Below, one piece after another: positions 46,863 to 55,793 of a stretch of 64,000 bases of DNA. Source of the DNA: Limnospira fusiformis SAG 85.79 (GTDB lineage: Bacteria; Cyanobacteriota; Cyanobacteriia; Cyanobacteriales; Microcoleaceae); NCBI RefSeq assembly GCF_012516315.1, contig NZ_CP051185.1:6329363-6393362 (forward strand), read 5' to 3'. The notes under the pieces were generated by a model. That model saw nothing but the letters and a program-made list of their open reading frames with translations, did no database searches and had not been told where the DNA came from. Each line of letters starts with the position of its first letter. Within the stretch, counting starts at the first letter, position 1. The position numbers and the translations under genes are program-made.

Positions 46863-48134
46863 CTATCCTTTACTATCCTCTTGTGTTTTTCTACGACGAA
46901 TTTCATCTCCTACTGTGGAATTTAATTGCGCCCCCAGAAGCACTACTAGGGAACTAATATTTAACCATAACAGCAGAACAATAAAAGTGCCGAGCGCACC
47001 ATAGAGAACATTATAATACTCAGACTGGTAAACATACCAGCGAAATAAATTAGAGATTAAAGCCCAAAAAATCGCGGCCAGAATTGAGCCAGGAATTAAG
47101 GGAGTTTTAGGCTTTCGGTAACTAGGGCCATAGCGATATATCAGAGCAAAGTTAGTGGAGACAATGCCGAGGGTAATTGGCCATTGTAGACGATTCCAAG
47201 TATCCAATAATGTTGATTGAAGCAAACAATCTTGGACAGGTTCTTGAGCTAAACACATATCAATTTTATCGAGGGGACAATTACCCACTGTTTCTAAGAT
47301 GCAACTTTTGCGGGCAAGAATTTCCACCAAAAAATCACTAATAAAGACCGCCCCTGATGCCATAATCAACAGCAATAATGTACCCAAAGTCAAAGCGATC
47401 GCAATTAATTTTGACTTCCAAACAGGTCTAATTTTGTCTGGTGGCACTTGATGAATTCTATTAAGGGCTTCCATCGCGGAACTAATCACCCCAGAAAACA
47501 GCCAAATAGAAATAATAAAACTAAACGAAAATAGTCTAGGGCTAAGACTTCTTCCCGATTGGCTCATAGTTGCCCCAATCAATTTTTGCACTTGTTCTGG
47601 TACGACTTCCCCTAACAAATTCGCCATTTCCAATAGGGTTGATTGTAGAGATGGATTGGAACTAATAGCGGCTAACAGAGCAAAAAGAGCGGGAACCAGT
47701 GCTAAGGTAGAGTGATAAGCCATTTCGGCAGACAAACCGTATAACCGTTGTTGAACAGTACGAACTCCTAAACTATGAATAGTCTGCCAATTGAGGTAGG
47801 TAAAGAATAGAACAAAATCCACCACGCGCTTTTTGATTTGACGACCTAGCCACCATAGGCATTTGAAAAGGATAATCAGCAGATCGGCGGTTTTGGCTGC
47901 TACCCACTCAAACCCCAGATACCATGCTTTACGGTTGAGTATCCATAGGGTTTTCAATCCCTGTAGCAGGGTTAACAGCAGCTTCCATAGCAGGTGTAGG
48001 ATGATTAATAACAGGTTAACTACCATTTCAGCAGCACAGTCTATTATCTGGTTGAAACTTGGCAGCTTGAACCGACAGTGCAATATTGCCCTATTTAGGT
48101 GATATAAAAATTGGCAGGGCAATGCGAGTAGCAT
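46863..48134 (-). CDS. YihY/BrkB-family inner-membrane protein
   Basis: A 423-residue protein. After an N-terminal hydrophobic region (LLLIILHLLWKLLLTLLQGL) the YihY domain is clear: LSAEMAYHSTLALVPALFAL, FSFIISIWLFSGVISSAMEA, LNRIHQVPP, FRWYVYQSEYYNVLYGALGT and LLLWLNISSLVVLLGAQLNS. The family was once mislabelled RNase BN; its role is unknown, perhaps lipid or metabolite transport. The long N-terminal extension (about 110 residues) is more than usual. It is the first gene of an operon with the UspA gene. Confidence 0.88.
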   Translation of the reverse strand: MLLALPCQFLYHLNRAILHCRFKLPSFNQIIDCAAEMVVNLLLIILHLLWKLLLTLLQGLKTLWILNRKAWYLGFEWVAAKTADLLIILFKCLWWLGRQIKKRVVDFVLFFTYLNWQTIHSLGVRTVQQRLYGLSAEMAYHSTLALVPALFALLAAISSNPSLQSTLLEMANLLGEVVPEQVQKLIGATMSQSGRSLSPRLFSFSFIISIWLFSGVISSAMEALNRIHQVPPDKIRPVWKSKLIAIALTLGTLLLLIMASGAVFISDFLVEILARKSCILETVGNCPLDKIDMCLAQEPVQDCLLQSTLLDTWNRLQWPITLGIVSTNFALIYRYGPSYRKPKTPLIPGSILAAIFWALISNLFRWYVYQSEYYNVLYGALGTFIVLLLWLNISSLVVLLGAQLNSTVGDEIRRRKTQEDSKG

Positions 48135-48281
48135 TTTGCGGGTTGGGGGAGATTTAATCAGGGCTACTTTATAGTATGACCTGTTGTGGAAGGTTTAACA
48201 CAGAAACAGGGTGTTACTGATGGTTTAAACTTCCCCAGGGATTCAATGTTTCCGGTTGCTTATGGATTTTTAGGTTGAGTT

Positions 48282-48761
48282 ATGAACCAGGATATTAGAC
48301 AATGGTTGGATGAAATTAAGCGATTGCAAGAGCAGTTAGGACAACTGCGATCCGATCGCGATCAGGCTTTAGCTAGTGCCGACCAGTGGCGAGAGCGTTA
48401 TAATACGGAAGCCCAGCAGCGCCGAGAAGAGGTGCGCCGCCATCAAGATGCGATCGCTCAACTGCGCCAAGAACTTGAACAACTACAGAATAAATTTGGT
48501 ATTGCTAAAAATGAGATTCTGACGCGAGTACAAACCGAGCGGGAGGTTGAGAGCTTGGAAACCGTGGAGGAGTTGAAAAATAAGATTGTCCAGATTACCC
48601 TAGAACGCGATCGCGCTAGGGAACAGGTCTACCAAATAACGGCAGCCTTAGAGAAAGAGAAAGCCGATCACCTAGAAACCCGCAACAGTCTCACTACCGC
48701 TTTAGGGGACACCATGGACCTGCTCACCAAGGCTCAAAATGCCGGAAAGTCCAATAGTTAA
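48282..48761 (+). CDS. Coiled-coil hypothetical protein
   Basis: A 159-residue protein that is almost entirely coiled coil: IRQWLDEIKRLQEQLGQLRS, RRHQDAIAQLRQELEQLQNK, ITLERDRAREQVYQITAALE. Strongly charged, no membrane segment. No family is recognised; it may be a structural or scaffold protein. A divergent promoter region separates it from the YihY gene, and thrC is convergent. Confidence 0.75.
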   Translation: MNQDIRQWLDEIKRLQEQLGQLRSDRDQALASADQWRERYNTEAQQRREEVRRHQDAIAQLRQELEQLQNKFGIAKNEILTRVQTEREVESLETVEELKNKIVQITLERDRAREQVYQITAALEKEKADHLETRNSLTTALGDTMDLLTKAQNAGKSNS

Positions 48762-48845
48762 TAGTCCGGTATGGGAAACTCGGCGCTACAGGAGGGCTAC
48801 AGGAGGGGGGGGTGGCACTGGAGTTGAGCAACCCCCTCCCATTGG

Positions 48846-49937
48846 CTAAAATCCCATAGCTTTAGCTACTGCGTCCAAATTAGCAGCAATACCCTCTTTA
48901 GTGGGGTTATTACTGTGTTTGATAGCCACGTCGGGGTCTTTTAAGCCATTACCTGTTAAGACACAAACTACAGTGGCTCCTGCTGGTACTTGGTCTTTGA
49001 CTTTCAGCAGTCCAGCTACGGAGGAGGCGCTGGCGGGTTCACAGAAGATGCCTTCTTGGGAGGCTATAAGGCGATAGGCGTTGAGGATTTCTTCGTCAGT
49101 AACGGCGCTAAAACTGCCTTGGCTGGCTGATTGGGCTGCTATAGCCATATCCCAACTGGCGGGGTTGCCGATACGAATGGCGGTGGCGATAGTTTCGGGA
49201 TGGGTGATTGGGTGACCATTAACTATGGGGGCGGCTCCGGCTGCTTGAAATCCCATCATCCTAGGGAGGCGATCGCATTTTCCTTCTGAATGATACTGAC
49301 AAAATCCCATCCAGTAGGCGGTGATATTTCCGGCATTTCCCACAGGGATACACAACCAATCGGGTGCATCACCTAAAGCGTCTACCACTTCAAAGGCGGC
49401 GGTTTTTTGTCCTTCCAAGCGATAGGGGTTCACCGAGTTAACTAGGGTGACAGGATATTGGCGGGAAACCTCCCGCACAATGGTTAGGGCTTCGTCAAAG
49501 TTTCCTTCGATAGCTAAGACTTCCGCACCATAAAGGAGAGCTTGGGCTAGTTTCCCCAGGGCTACATAACCCAATGGAATCAGGACAAATGCTTTTAATC
49601 CGGCACGACGCGCATAGGCTGCCGCTGATGCTGAGGTGTTACCTGTACTGGCACAAATGACGGCTTTGGCTCCCTCTTCTTTCGCTTTGGATATAGCCAT
49701 AGTCATCCCCCGGTCTTTAAATGACCCAGTGGGGTTCAATCCGTCATATTTCACATATACCTGCACCTGTTTTCCGATTTCGGCGGCAATGGTGGGGACT
49801 GGAATTAGGGGGGTATTACCTTCTTGCAGGGTGACAACGGGGGTGGCTGAGGTAACAGGTAGATAGTCCCGGTATGCTTCAATCAGACCGGGCCAGATAT
49901 TGAGTTTTCTTTCAGTTGCGGGCAAAGTCAGGGTCAT
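48846..49937 (-). CDS. thrC: Threonine synthase
   Basis: A 363-residue PLP enzyme of the shorter threonine synthase class. [20 protein letters not shown] carries the PLP-binding Lys; [20 protein letters not shown] and [20 protein letters not shown] are the phosphate- and cofactor-binding regions; [14 protein letters not shown] is near the end. It turns O-phosphohomoserine into threonine. No leader attenuator is evident. An IS-like remnant lies upstream of its promoter. Confidence 0.96.
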   Translation of the reverse strand: MTLTLPATERKLNIWPGLIEAYRDYLPVTSATPVVTLQEGNTPLIPVPTIAAEIGKQVQVYVKYDGLNPTGSFKDRGMTMAISKAKEEGAKAVICASTGNTSASAAAYARRAGLKAFVLIPLGYVALGKLAQALLYGAEVLAIEGNFDEALTIVREVSRQYPVTLVNSVNPYRLEGQKTAAFEVVDALGDAPDWLCIPVGNAGNITAYWMGFCQYHSEGKCDRLPRMMGFQAAGAAPIVNGHPITHPETIATAIRIGNPASWDMAIAAQSASQGSFSAVTDEEILNAYRLIASQEGIFCEPASASSVAGLLKVKDQVPAGATVVCVLTGNGLKDPDVAIKHSNNPTKEGIAANLDAVAKAMGF

Positions 49938-50030
49938 TTCAATGTTACAGTTTGTTGTTTTGGGCTAAATTTACTTGACTTTTCAAGGTTGCCATGCTAT
50001 ATAACTTGGGGCTAATGGGTTAATCAGCCC
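49938..50030 (-). promoter_or_regulatory. thrC upstream region
   Basis: Short AT-rich stretch between the thrC start and the conserved structured block that begins about 50031. No specific operator is recognised. Confidence 0.3.
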
Positions 50031-50450
50031 TTGAGTCTTACTCAGGTGAAAACGGTTTCGCGCCTGTCACGTAAAACTCCTGGGAAGGTTGGAAGCTCCG
50101 TGATTGATCACGGAGAGGAAAACCGACTCAAGCGGCTGACCGCCGCCAGCACCCCCTTGCGGGGTAGAGGGGTATGGTTGCCCCTCCATGGAGCTATGGT
50201 TGGCTCCGACTCCCTTGCGGGGTAATGTTTGCTTCGCCAATGTTCAGAGTCGGTACTATCCAAATCGCACGTCCTTAACCCCTTAGAGATGTTTAACGAT
50301 TCGGTTCTAGGGCCTGGAACTAGCACGCATTCCAGGGTAGGAACTTTAACTCTTGCTCTGAACGTAGCCAGTTAAGGCTTAGGCTGGTCAGCTACCTGAA
50401 AGGGGGGCACGAAGCCCCTGTGCTTCAGCCGGGGGTGCTGACCCTTAACT
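50031..50450 (+). mobile_element. Possible non-autonomous IS200/IS605-type remnant with structured right end
   Basis: About 420 bases rich in stem-loops (GAAGCTCCGTGATTGATCAC with GGAG; CACCCCCTTGCGGGG; TCCATGGA) and no long ORF. The right end, around 50400-50440, has GGGGGGCACGAAGCCCCTGT followed by GCTTCAGCCGGGGG. This resembles right-end hairpins and omega-RNA 3' ends of TnpB-carrying elements in cyanobacteria. No tnpA or tnpB gene is present, so if real it is a derivative that would need help in trans. A stable structured RNA gene is the alternative. Confidence 0.38.
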
Positions 50451-50591
50451 CAGTTTACTCCTGATGTAAACATCCAGCCACTTGCCTTGGGGGGCGATGA
50501 TGTTTTTCTTAAAAAGAGTTTAACATGGAGTGAAAATATAGTTAAGATTTGTTGATGTGCCAGTTAAGTTTATAAATCCAACTAATTACTG

Positions 50592-50807
50592 ATGCCAACT
50601 CCTTCATCGACTTTATCGCGTCCACAAAATCTGTCATCCTTGCCGTTGTCTTCAGCTTCCGGTAAAATCGACAAGATGCCGTCTATATATAGTGTTGATC
50701 AGCAAGTGAAGTTTTTGCATCTTCAGGCTGAGGTGGACACTCTGCTGCTAGAATTACAAACTCTCAAGCAAATGCGATCGCTTGGTCCCACCGACCCGAA
50801 AAATTAG
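50592..50807 (+). CDS. Small hypothetical protein
   Basis: A 71-residue protein with a Ser/Pro-rich N-terminus and a helical half (VDQQVKFLHLQAEVDTLLLE, LQTLKQMRSLG) typical of small conserved cyanobacterial proteins. No function is known. A HIP1-like site lies in the coding region. The helical second half supports a real gene despite its size. Confidence 0.55.
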   Translation: MPTPSSTLSRPQNLSSLPLSSASGKIDKMPSIYSVDQQVKFLHLQAEVDTLLLELQTLKQMRSLGPTDPKN

Positions 50808-51084
50808 GCCCAATCCCGCCAGGGGGCCAATAATCAGCAATCAGAAATTAGCGATCGCGATCGCAGACGGTGTGCTATAAATGATCAGACTACACTTAAC
50901 CGTCTGAGGGGTTGATTCAACTATTTGGAATCAGCCAGTCTTGGTTGAGGATTGCTCTCAATCTCAGGGTCAGGTAACTCCATCAAAAAAGACCGCTTAG
51001 GCGGGTTAATTGGCTGAGATACCATTACTGTAGGTTGGGAAAGTTGTCGGCTACCTTAGCAGTTAAAAAAGCACATTCATTCAG

Positions 51085-51110
51085 AAGCCAGGCACCAGTA
51101 ATGGTGGCTT
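51085..51110 (+). promoter_or_regulatory. Stem-loop with T run directly before desA
   Basis: AAGC (51085-51088) and CACCA (51093-51097) pair with TGGTG (51102-51106) and GCTT (51107-51110) across a GTAA loop, with a four-base bulge; GGTTTT follows. It ends about 20 bases before the desA ATG (51133), which lacks a clear Shine-Dalgarno. It could be a terminator of upstream transcription, an attenuator, or a temperature-sensitive leader. The rest of 50808-51084 shows HIP1 repeats and no gene. Confidence 0.45.
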
Positions 51111-51132
51111 GGTTTTCCCTTAAAATTCATCT

Positions 51133-52203
51133 ATGACCCTATCAATTGTAAAGTCTGAAGATTCATCGTCACGCCCCTCCGCAGTTCCCTCGGATTTGCG
51201 CTTGAGAGATATTATTAACACCCTTCCTAGTGATGTGTTTGTCCAGGACCGATACAAAGCTTGGATGACAGTAATCATTAACGTTGTCATGGTGGGTTTA
51301 GGATGGCTAGGAATAGCGATCGCTCCCTGGTTTCTCCTTCCGGTGTTGTGGGTATTTACAGGGACCGCCCTCACCGGATTTTTTGTGATCGGACATGACT
51401 GCGGACACCGCTCATTTTCTCGGAATGTTTGGGTAAATGATTGGGTAGGTCATATCCTGTTTCTGCCGATTATATATCCCTTTCACAGTTGGCGTATTGG
51501 TCACAACCAACACCATAAATACACTAACAGAATGGAGTTAGATAATGCTTGGCAACCCTGGCGTAAAGAAGAATACCAAAACGCTGGTAAATTCATGCAG
51601 GTGACTTATGACCTTTTCCGAGGTCGCGCCTGGTGGATTGGTTCCATTCTACACTGGGCAAGCATTCACTTTGACTGGACAAAATTTGAAGGTAAGCAGC
51701 GCCAACAGGTTAAGTTTTCCTCTCTGTTGGTCATCGGCGCGGCGGCGATCGCATTTCCGACTATGATTTTAACCATCGGAGTTTGGGGATTTGTCAAGTT
51801 TTGGGTCATTCCTTGGTTAGTCTTCCACTTCTGGATGAGTACCTTTACCCTACTTCATCACACCATCGCCGACATTCCCTTTAGAGAACCCGAACAATGG
51901 CACGAAGCCGAATCCCAACTATCAGGGACTGTTCACTGCAATTATCCCCGCTGGGTTGAGTTTCTCTGTCACGATATCAACGTTCATATTCCCCACCACG
52001 TCACCACCGCAATTCCCTGGTATAACCTCCGTACAGCCTACGCCAGTTTACAGGAAAATTGGGGTGAATATCTCTATCCTGAGTGTGATTTTTCCTGGGG
52101 TTTAATGAAGCAAGTTGTTGACCACTGCCATTTGTATGATGAGAATAACAATTATCAGTCAATCTCTGACTACAAAAAGAGTTTAGCGGTCATTGATAAT
52201 TAA
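51133..52203 (+). CDS. desA: Delta-12 acyl-lipid desaturase DesA
   Basis: A 356-residue membrane di-iron enzyme. The three His boxes are HDCGH (in FFVIGHDCGHRSFSRN), HNQHH (RIGHNQHHKYTNR) and HIPHH (INVHIPHHVTTAIPW). Two pairs of hydrophobic segments flank them. The overall sequence matches cyanobacterial DesA, which inserts the delta-12 double bond into oleoyl groups on membrane glycerolipids; Arthrospira-type strains use it in making linoleate and then gamma-linolenate. Cold induction is typical of the family; here the stem-loop just upstream may be involved. Confidence 0.95.
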   Translation: MTLSIVKSEDSSSRPSAVPSDLRLRDIINTLPSDVFVQDRYKAWMTVIINVVMVGLGWLGIAIAPWFLLPVLWVFTGTALTGFFVIGHDCGHRSFSRNVWVNDWVGHILFLPIIYPFHSWRIGHNQHHKYTNRMELDNAWQPWRKEEYQNAGKFMQVTYDLFRGRAWWIGSILHWASIHFDWTKFEGKQRQQVKFSSLLVIGAAAIAFPTMILTIGVWGFVKFWVIPWLVFHFWMSTFTLLHHTIADIPFREPEQWHEAESQLSGTVHCNYPRWVEFLCHDINVHIPHHVTTAIPWYNLRTAYASLQENWGEYLYPECDFSWGLMKQVVDHCHLYDENNNYQSISDYKKSLAVIDN

Positions 52204-52787
52204 TAATTAATAATTAATAATTAATAATTATTAATTGTAGGTGCGGGTTCTGGTGTAAGTTTCTTGACCTCCGCCTGAGAAACCCGGTTTCTTTGAGAAA
52301 CCGGGTTTCTTGACTTCTTGACCTCTGTAAATCATCAACTCCCCAGGAGGATATGAATAAACCCGCCCCACCCTTTCGGCTGAGAAACGAGAAACCGGGT
52401 TTCTTGACCTCCGCCTGAGAAACCCGGTTTCTTTGAGAAACCGGGTTTCTTGACTTCTTGACCTCTGTAAATCATCAACTCCCCAGGAGGATATGAATAA
52501 ACCCGCCCCACCCTTTCGGCTGAGAAACGAGAAACCGGGTTTCTTGACCTCCGCCTGAGAAACCCGGTTTCTTTGAGAAACCGGGTTTCTTGACTTCTTG
52601 ACCTCTGTAAATCATCAACTCCCCAGGAGGATATGAATAAACCCGCCCCACCCTTTCGGCTGAGAAACGAGAAACCGGGTTTTTTGACCTCCGCCTGAGA
52701 AACCCGGTTTCTTTGAGAAACCGGGTTTCTTGACCTCCGCGATAATAATTAATTATTAATTATTAATTATTAATTATTAATTGTAGA
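52200..52787. repeat. 140-bp tandem array flanked by heptamer arrays
   Basis: A 140-bp unit starts near CCGCCTGAGAAACCCGGTTT at 52271, 52411 and 52551, with a partial fourth at 52691. Each unit has a strong AAACCCGGTTTC/GAAACCGGGTTT inverted repeat and a CCAGGAGGATATGAATAAAC segment. TAATAAT heptamers lie on the left (52200-52235) and their reverse complement on the right (52743-52785), so the whole block is framed by inverted AT-rich arrays. No gene lies in this region; 52788-52882 is a plain leader of glcD. Confidence 0.9.
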
Positions 52788-52882
52788 GGTTGGTCGTGAT
52801 TGACAGAAATATCGAATTATGTTATGGCTATAGGGAGATAGATGTATAACCTCATAGCAATACCAGCTAAAGACATTCACTT

Positions 52883-54352
52883 ATGTCAAGCCCCACCGTC
52901 AGCCGGAACTGGAAACCGATAATCAAAGAATTTGCCGCCGTTGTAGGTAAGCGGGGGGTGATTCAGCGACGGGAAGAACTCCTAGTTTATGAATGTGATG
53001 GACTAACCAGTTATCGCCAACGTCCCGCTTTGGTGGTCCTTCCCCGCACTACAGAAGAAGTCGCAGCAGCAGTGAAAATATGCGATCGCCATAATATACC
53101 CTGGGTAGCGCGAGGGGCGGGAACTGGACTATCAGGAGGTGCATTACCTGTAACTGATTGCGTGATGATTGTCACCGCCTTAATGCGCCAAATTCTGAAA
53201 GTAGACCTGGAAAACCAGCAGGTCGTCGTACAACCTGGCGTGATTAATAACTGGGTAACTCAAACCGTCAGCGGTTCAGGATTTTACTACGCCCCCGACC
53301 CCTCCAGCCAGATTATCTGTTCCATTGGTGGTAATGTCGCTGAAAATTCCGGTGGTGTTCACTGCTTGAAATATGGAGTCACCACTAACCACGTCCTCGG
53401 CTTAAAAATCGTTACCCCTGACGGGTCTATCGTCGATATAGGCGGTTCAATTCCCGAAATGCCAGGATATGACCTGACGGGTTTATTTGTGGGGTCAGAA
53501 GGGACCCTAGGCGTGGCTACCGAAATCACCCTCAGAATTCTTAAAGCCCCCGAATCGATTTGTGTGCTGTTGGCAGACTTTGCTACCATTGAAGAAGCTG
53601 GGCAATCCGTCTCTGATATTATCGGGGCGGGGATTATTCCTGGTGGTATGGAAATTATGGATAATCTCAGTATTAATGCCGTGGAAGATGTCGTTAATAC
53701 CGGATTATATCCCCGAGATGCTGGGGCGATTTTATTGGTGGAATTAGATGGTTTGCAGGTGGAGGTAGACCGCAATAAACAGCGGGTGGCAGAGATTTGT
53801 AAACAAAATGGCGCGCGGAATATTACTACCGCCAATGAACCCGAAAAACGCTTGAAAATGTGGAAGGGTCGGAAGGCGGCATTTGCGGCGGCGGGTCATA
53901 TTAGCCCCGATTATTATGTCCAAGATGGGGTGATTCCTCGGACTCAGATGGCTTATGTATTGAAAGAAATTGCCGCTTTGAGCGAAAAGTATGGCTATCG
54001 CATTGCCAATGTCTTTCATGCGGGAGATGGGAATTTACATCCTTTGATTCTCTATGATAATTCGGTGGAAGGTGCGTTAGAAACCGTCGAAGAAATTGGC
54101 GGCGAAATTTTGAAAATCTGTGTTGATGTGGGGGGGAGTTTGTCCGGGGAACACGGTATTGGGGAAGATAAAAAGTGTTATATGAATCAGATGTTTAATG
54201 AACAGGATTTGGAAACTATGCAATGGGTGCGATCGGTTTTTAATTCTAAGGGTTTGGCTAATCCTGGTAAAATGTTCCCTACACCTCGCACCTGTGGAGA
54301 ATCCGCTAAAGTTCAGAATGTTAAGAAGTTTGATGGGGCTGAGGTTTTTTAA
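52883..54352 (+). CDS. glcD: Glycolate oxidase/dehydrogenase subunit GlcD
   Basis: A 489-residue FAD-linked oxidase. The PCMH FAD-binding domain shows ARGAGTGLSGGALPVTDCVM and VGSEGTLGVATEITLRILKA; the C-terminal domain shows NVFHAGDGNLHPLILYD and GGSLSGEHGIGEDKKCYMNQ. GlcD oxidises glycolate from photorespiration to glyoxylate, with GlcE and GlcF as partners in many cyanobacteria (not in this window). It may also use D-lactate. It starts at ATG 52883. Confidence 0.94.
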   Translation: MSSPTVSRNWKPIIKEFAAVVGKRGVIQRREELLVYECDGLTSYRQRPALVVLPRTTEEVAAAVKICDRHNIPWVARGAGTGLSGGALPVTDCVMIVTALMRQILKVDLENQQVVVQPGVINNWVTQTVSGSGFYYAPDPSSQIICSIGGNVAENSGGVHCLKYGVTTNHVLGLKIVTPDGSIVDIGGSIPEMPGYDLTGLFVGSEGTLGVATEITLRILKAPESICVLLADFATIEEAGQSVSDIIGAGIIPGGMEIMDNLSINAVEDVVNTGLYPRDAGAILLVELDGLQVEVDRNKQRVAEICKQNGARNITTANEPEKRLKMWKGRKAAFAAAGHISPDYYVQDGVIPRTQMAYVLKEIAALSEKYGYRIANVFHAGDGNLHPLILYDNSVEGALETVEEIGGEILKICVDVGGSLSGEHGIGEDKKCYMNQMFNEQDLETMQWVRSVFNSKGLANPGKMFPTPRTCGESAKVQNVKKFDGAEVF

Positions 54353-54544
54353 GACCTAACATAACCTGGTTACTGTGTCAAGGCAACTTAACAAATCTTA
54401 ACTATCGGCAAGGGTGGGACTCAACCGACCCGGATAATCATCTTCCCACCTATAGCTAATCTGGGAGGTTGCGCGATCGCCTGATCTGACCTAGGATAAA
54501 ATCAGAATGCCCAACCTAGATAATCTCAATTAATTGCCTTTACC

Positions 54545-55615
54545 ATGACTCATTCTGCCCCTGATGCTGATATCTGGCCGCAACTTCTCCAACAACTCCT
54601 AGATCATCAGTCCCTTTCCACCGACCAAGCCTCAATGTTAATGGAAGGATGGCTCAGTGAGTCTATCCCCCCTGTCTTATCCGGGGCGATTTTAGTGGCT
54701 CTGCAAACCAAAGGAGTATCTGGGGAAGAATTGGCGGGAATGGCGAAAGTATTACAAGCGCAGTCCCAATCAGGAAATTTACCCACCCCCGGCGCAGATG
54801 GTTTGAAATCTAAATTTTCCCTAATCGATACCTGTGGAACCGGGGGAGATGGGGCATCGACGTTTAATATTTCTACTGCTGTGGCGTTTGTGTGCGCCGC
54901 CGCTGGGGTTCCGGTAGCTAAACATGGGAATCGTTCGGCTTCGAGTAAAGTTGGCTCTGCGGACGTATTAGAGGGGTTAGGAGTGAATTTAGGAGCGCCC
55001 CTAGAAAAGGTGAGGGCGGCGGTTGAACAGGTGGGGATTACTTTCCTATTTGCACCGGGTTGGCATCCGGCTATGAAGGCGGTAGCGCCCTTACGTCGAA
55101 CTCTGAAGGTGCGGACGGTATTTAATCTTTTGGGACCTTTGGTTAATCCTCTGCGTCCGGTAGGGCAAGTTATTGGGGTGTTTGATCCGAGTGTTTTGGA
55201 TGCGATCGCCGAAGCCCTAGGACATCTTAACATAGAAAGGGCTATTGTCCTCCATGGACGGGAGGGTTTAGACGAGGCGGGTTTAGCGGATGGTACGGAT
55301 TTAGCTATTCTATCTGAGGGTAAGGTAATGCGATCGCTCCTGAACCCAGAAGATTTAGGCATCAACGCCGCCCCTATTAGCGCCCTGAAGGGGGGAGAAC
55401 TTGCCGACAATATGGAAATTTTAACCCAGGTGCTACAAGGGAAAGGAACGACCCCCCAACAAGATGCTGTGGCGCTCAATAGTTCCCTAGCTTTACAGGT
55501 GGCTGGAGTAGTTCCACTCCAGGAACATCACCAAGGCTATAGCCTGGCGCTGGATATCCTCCAAAGTGGGGCGGCGTGGTCGAAATTACAGGAGTTGATC
55601 AAGTTCCTGAACTAG
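54545..55615 (+). CDS. trpD: Anthranilate phosphoribosyltransferase
   Basis: A 356-residue Trp[18 protein letters not shown] binds phosphoribosyl pyrophosphate; [40 protein letters not shown] and [20 protein letters not shown] are the other conserved blocks. It joins anthranilate to PRPP in tryptophan synthesis. As in other cyanobacteria the gene is separate from the rest of the trp genes. Start at ATG 54545. Confidence 0.97.
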   Translation: MTHSAPDADIWPQLLQQLLDHQSLSTDQASMLMEGWLSESIPPVLSGAILVALQTKGVSGEELAGMAKVLQAQSQSGNLPTPGADGLKSKFSLIDTCGTGGDGASTFNISTAVAFVCAAAGVPVAKHGNRSASSKVGSADVLEGLGVNLGAPLEKVRAAVEQVGITFLFAPGWHPAMKAVAPLRRTLKVRTVFNLLGPLVNPLRPVGQVIGVFDPSVLDAIAEALGHLNIERAIVLHGREGLDEAGLADGTDLAILSEGKVMRSLLNPEDLGINAAPISALKGGELADNMEILTQVLQGKGTTPQQDAVALNSSLALQVAGVVPLQEHHQGYSLALDILQSGAAWSKLQELIKFLN

Positions 55616-55622
55616 CTTTAAA

Positions 55623-55770
55623 TAAGGCGATCGCTCCTAAATGGTAGGTTTAAATGGTGCGATCGCTCCTAAATGGTAGGTTTAAATGGTGCGATCGCTC
55701 CTAAATGGTAGGTTTAAATGGTGCGATCGCTCCTCAATGGTAGGTTTAAATGGTGCGATCGCTCAAATTT
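55623..55770. repeat. 32-bp tandem array carrying HIP1
   Basis: Five GCGATCGC sites at 55627, 55659, 55691, 55723 and 55755 are exactly 32 bases apart, inside a repeated GCGATCGCTCCTAAATGGTA unit. It fills most of the gap between trpD and the convergent helicase gene. Confidence 0.9.
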
Positions 55771-55793
55771 ATCAACTCCCAACAAGAGTTATT

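Noticed and set aside
54607-55479. 290-residue open frame on the minus strand
   Set aside because: It is the antisense shadow of trpD, with low-complexity sequence and no conserved domain.
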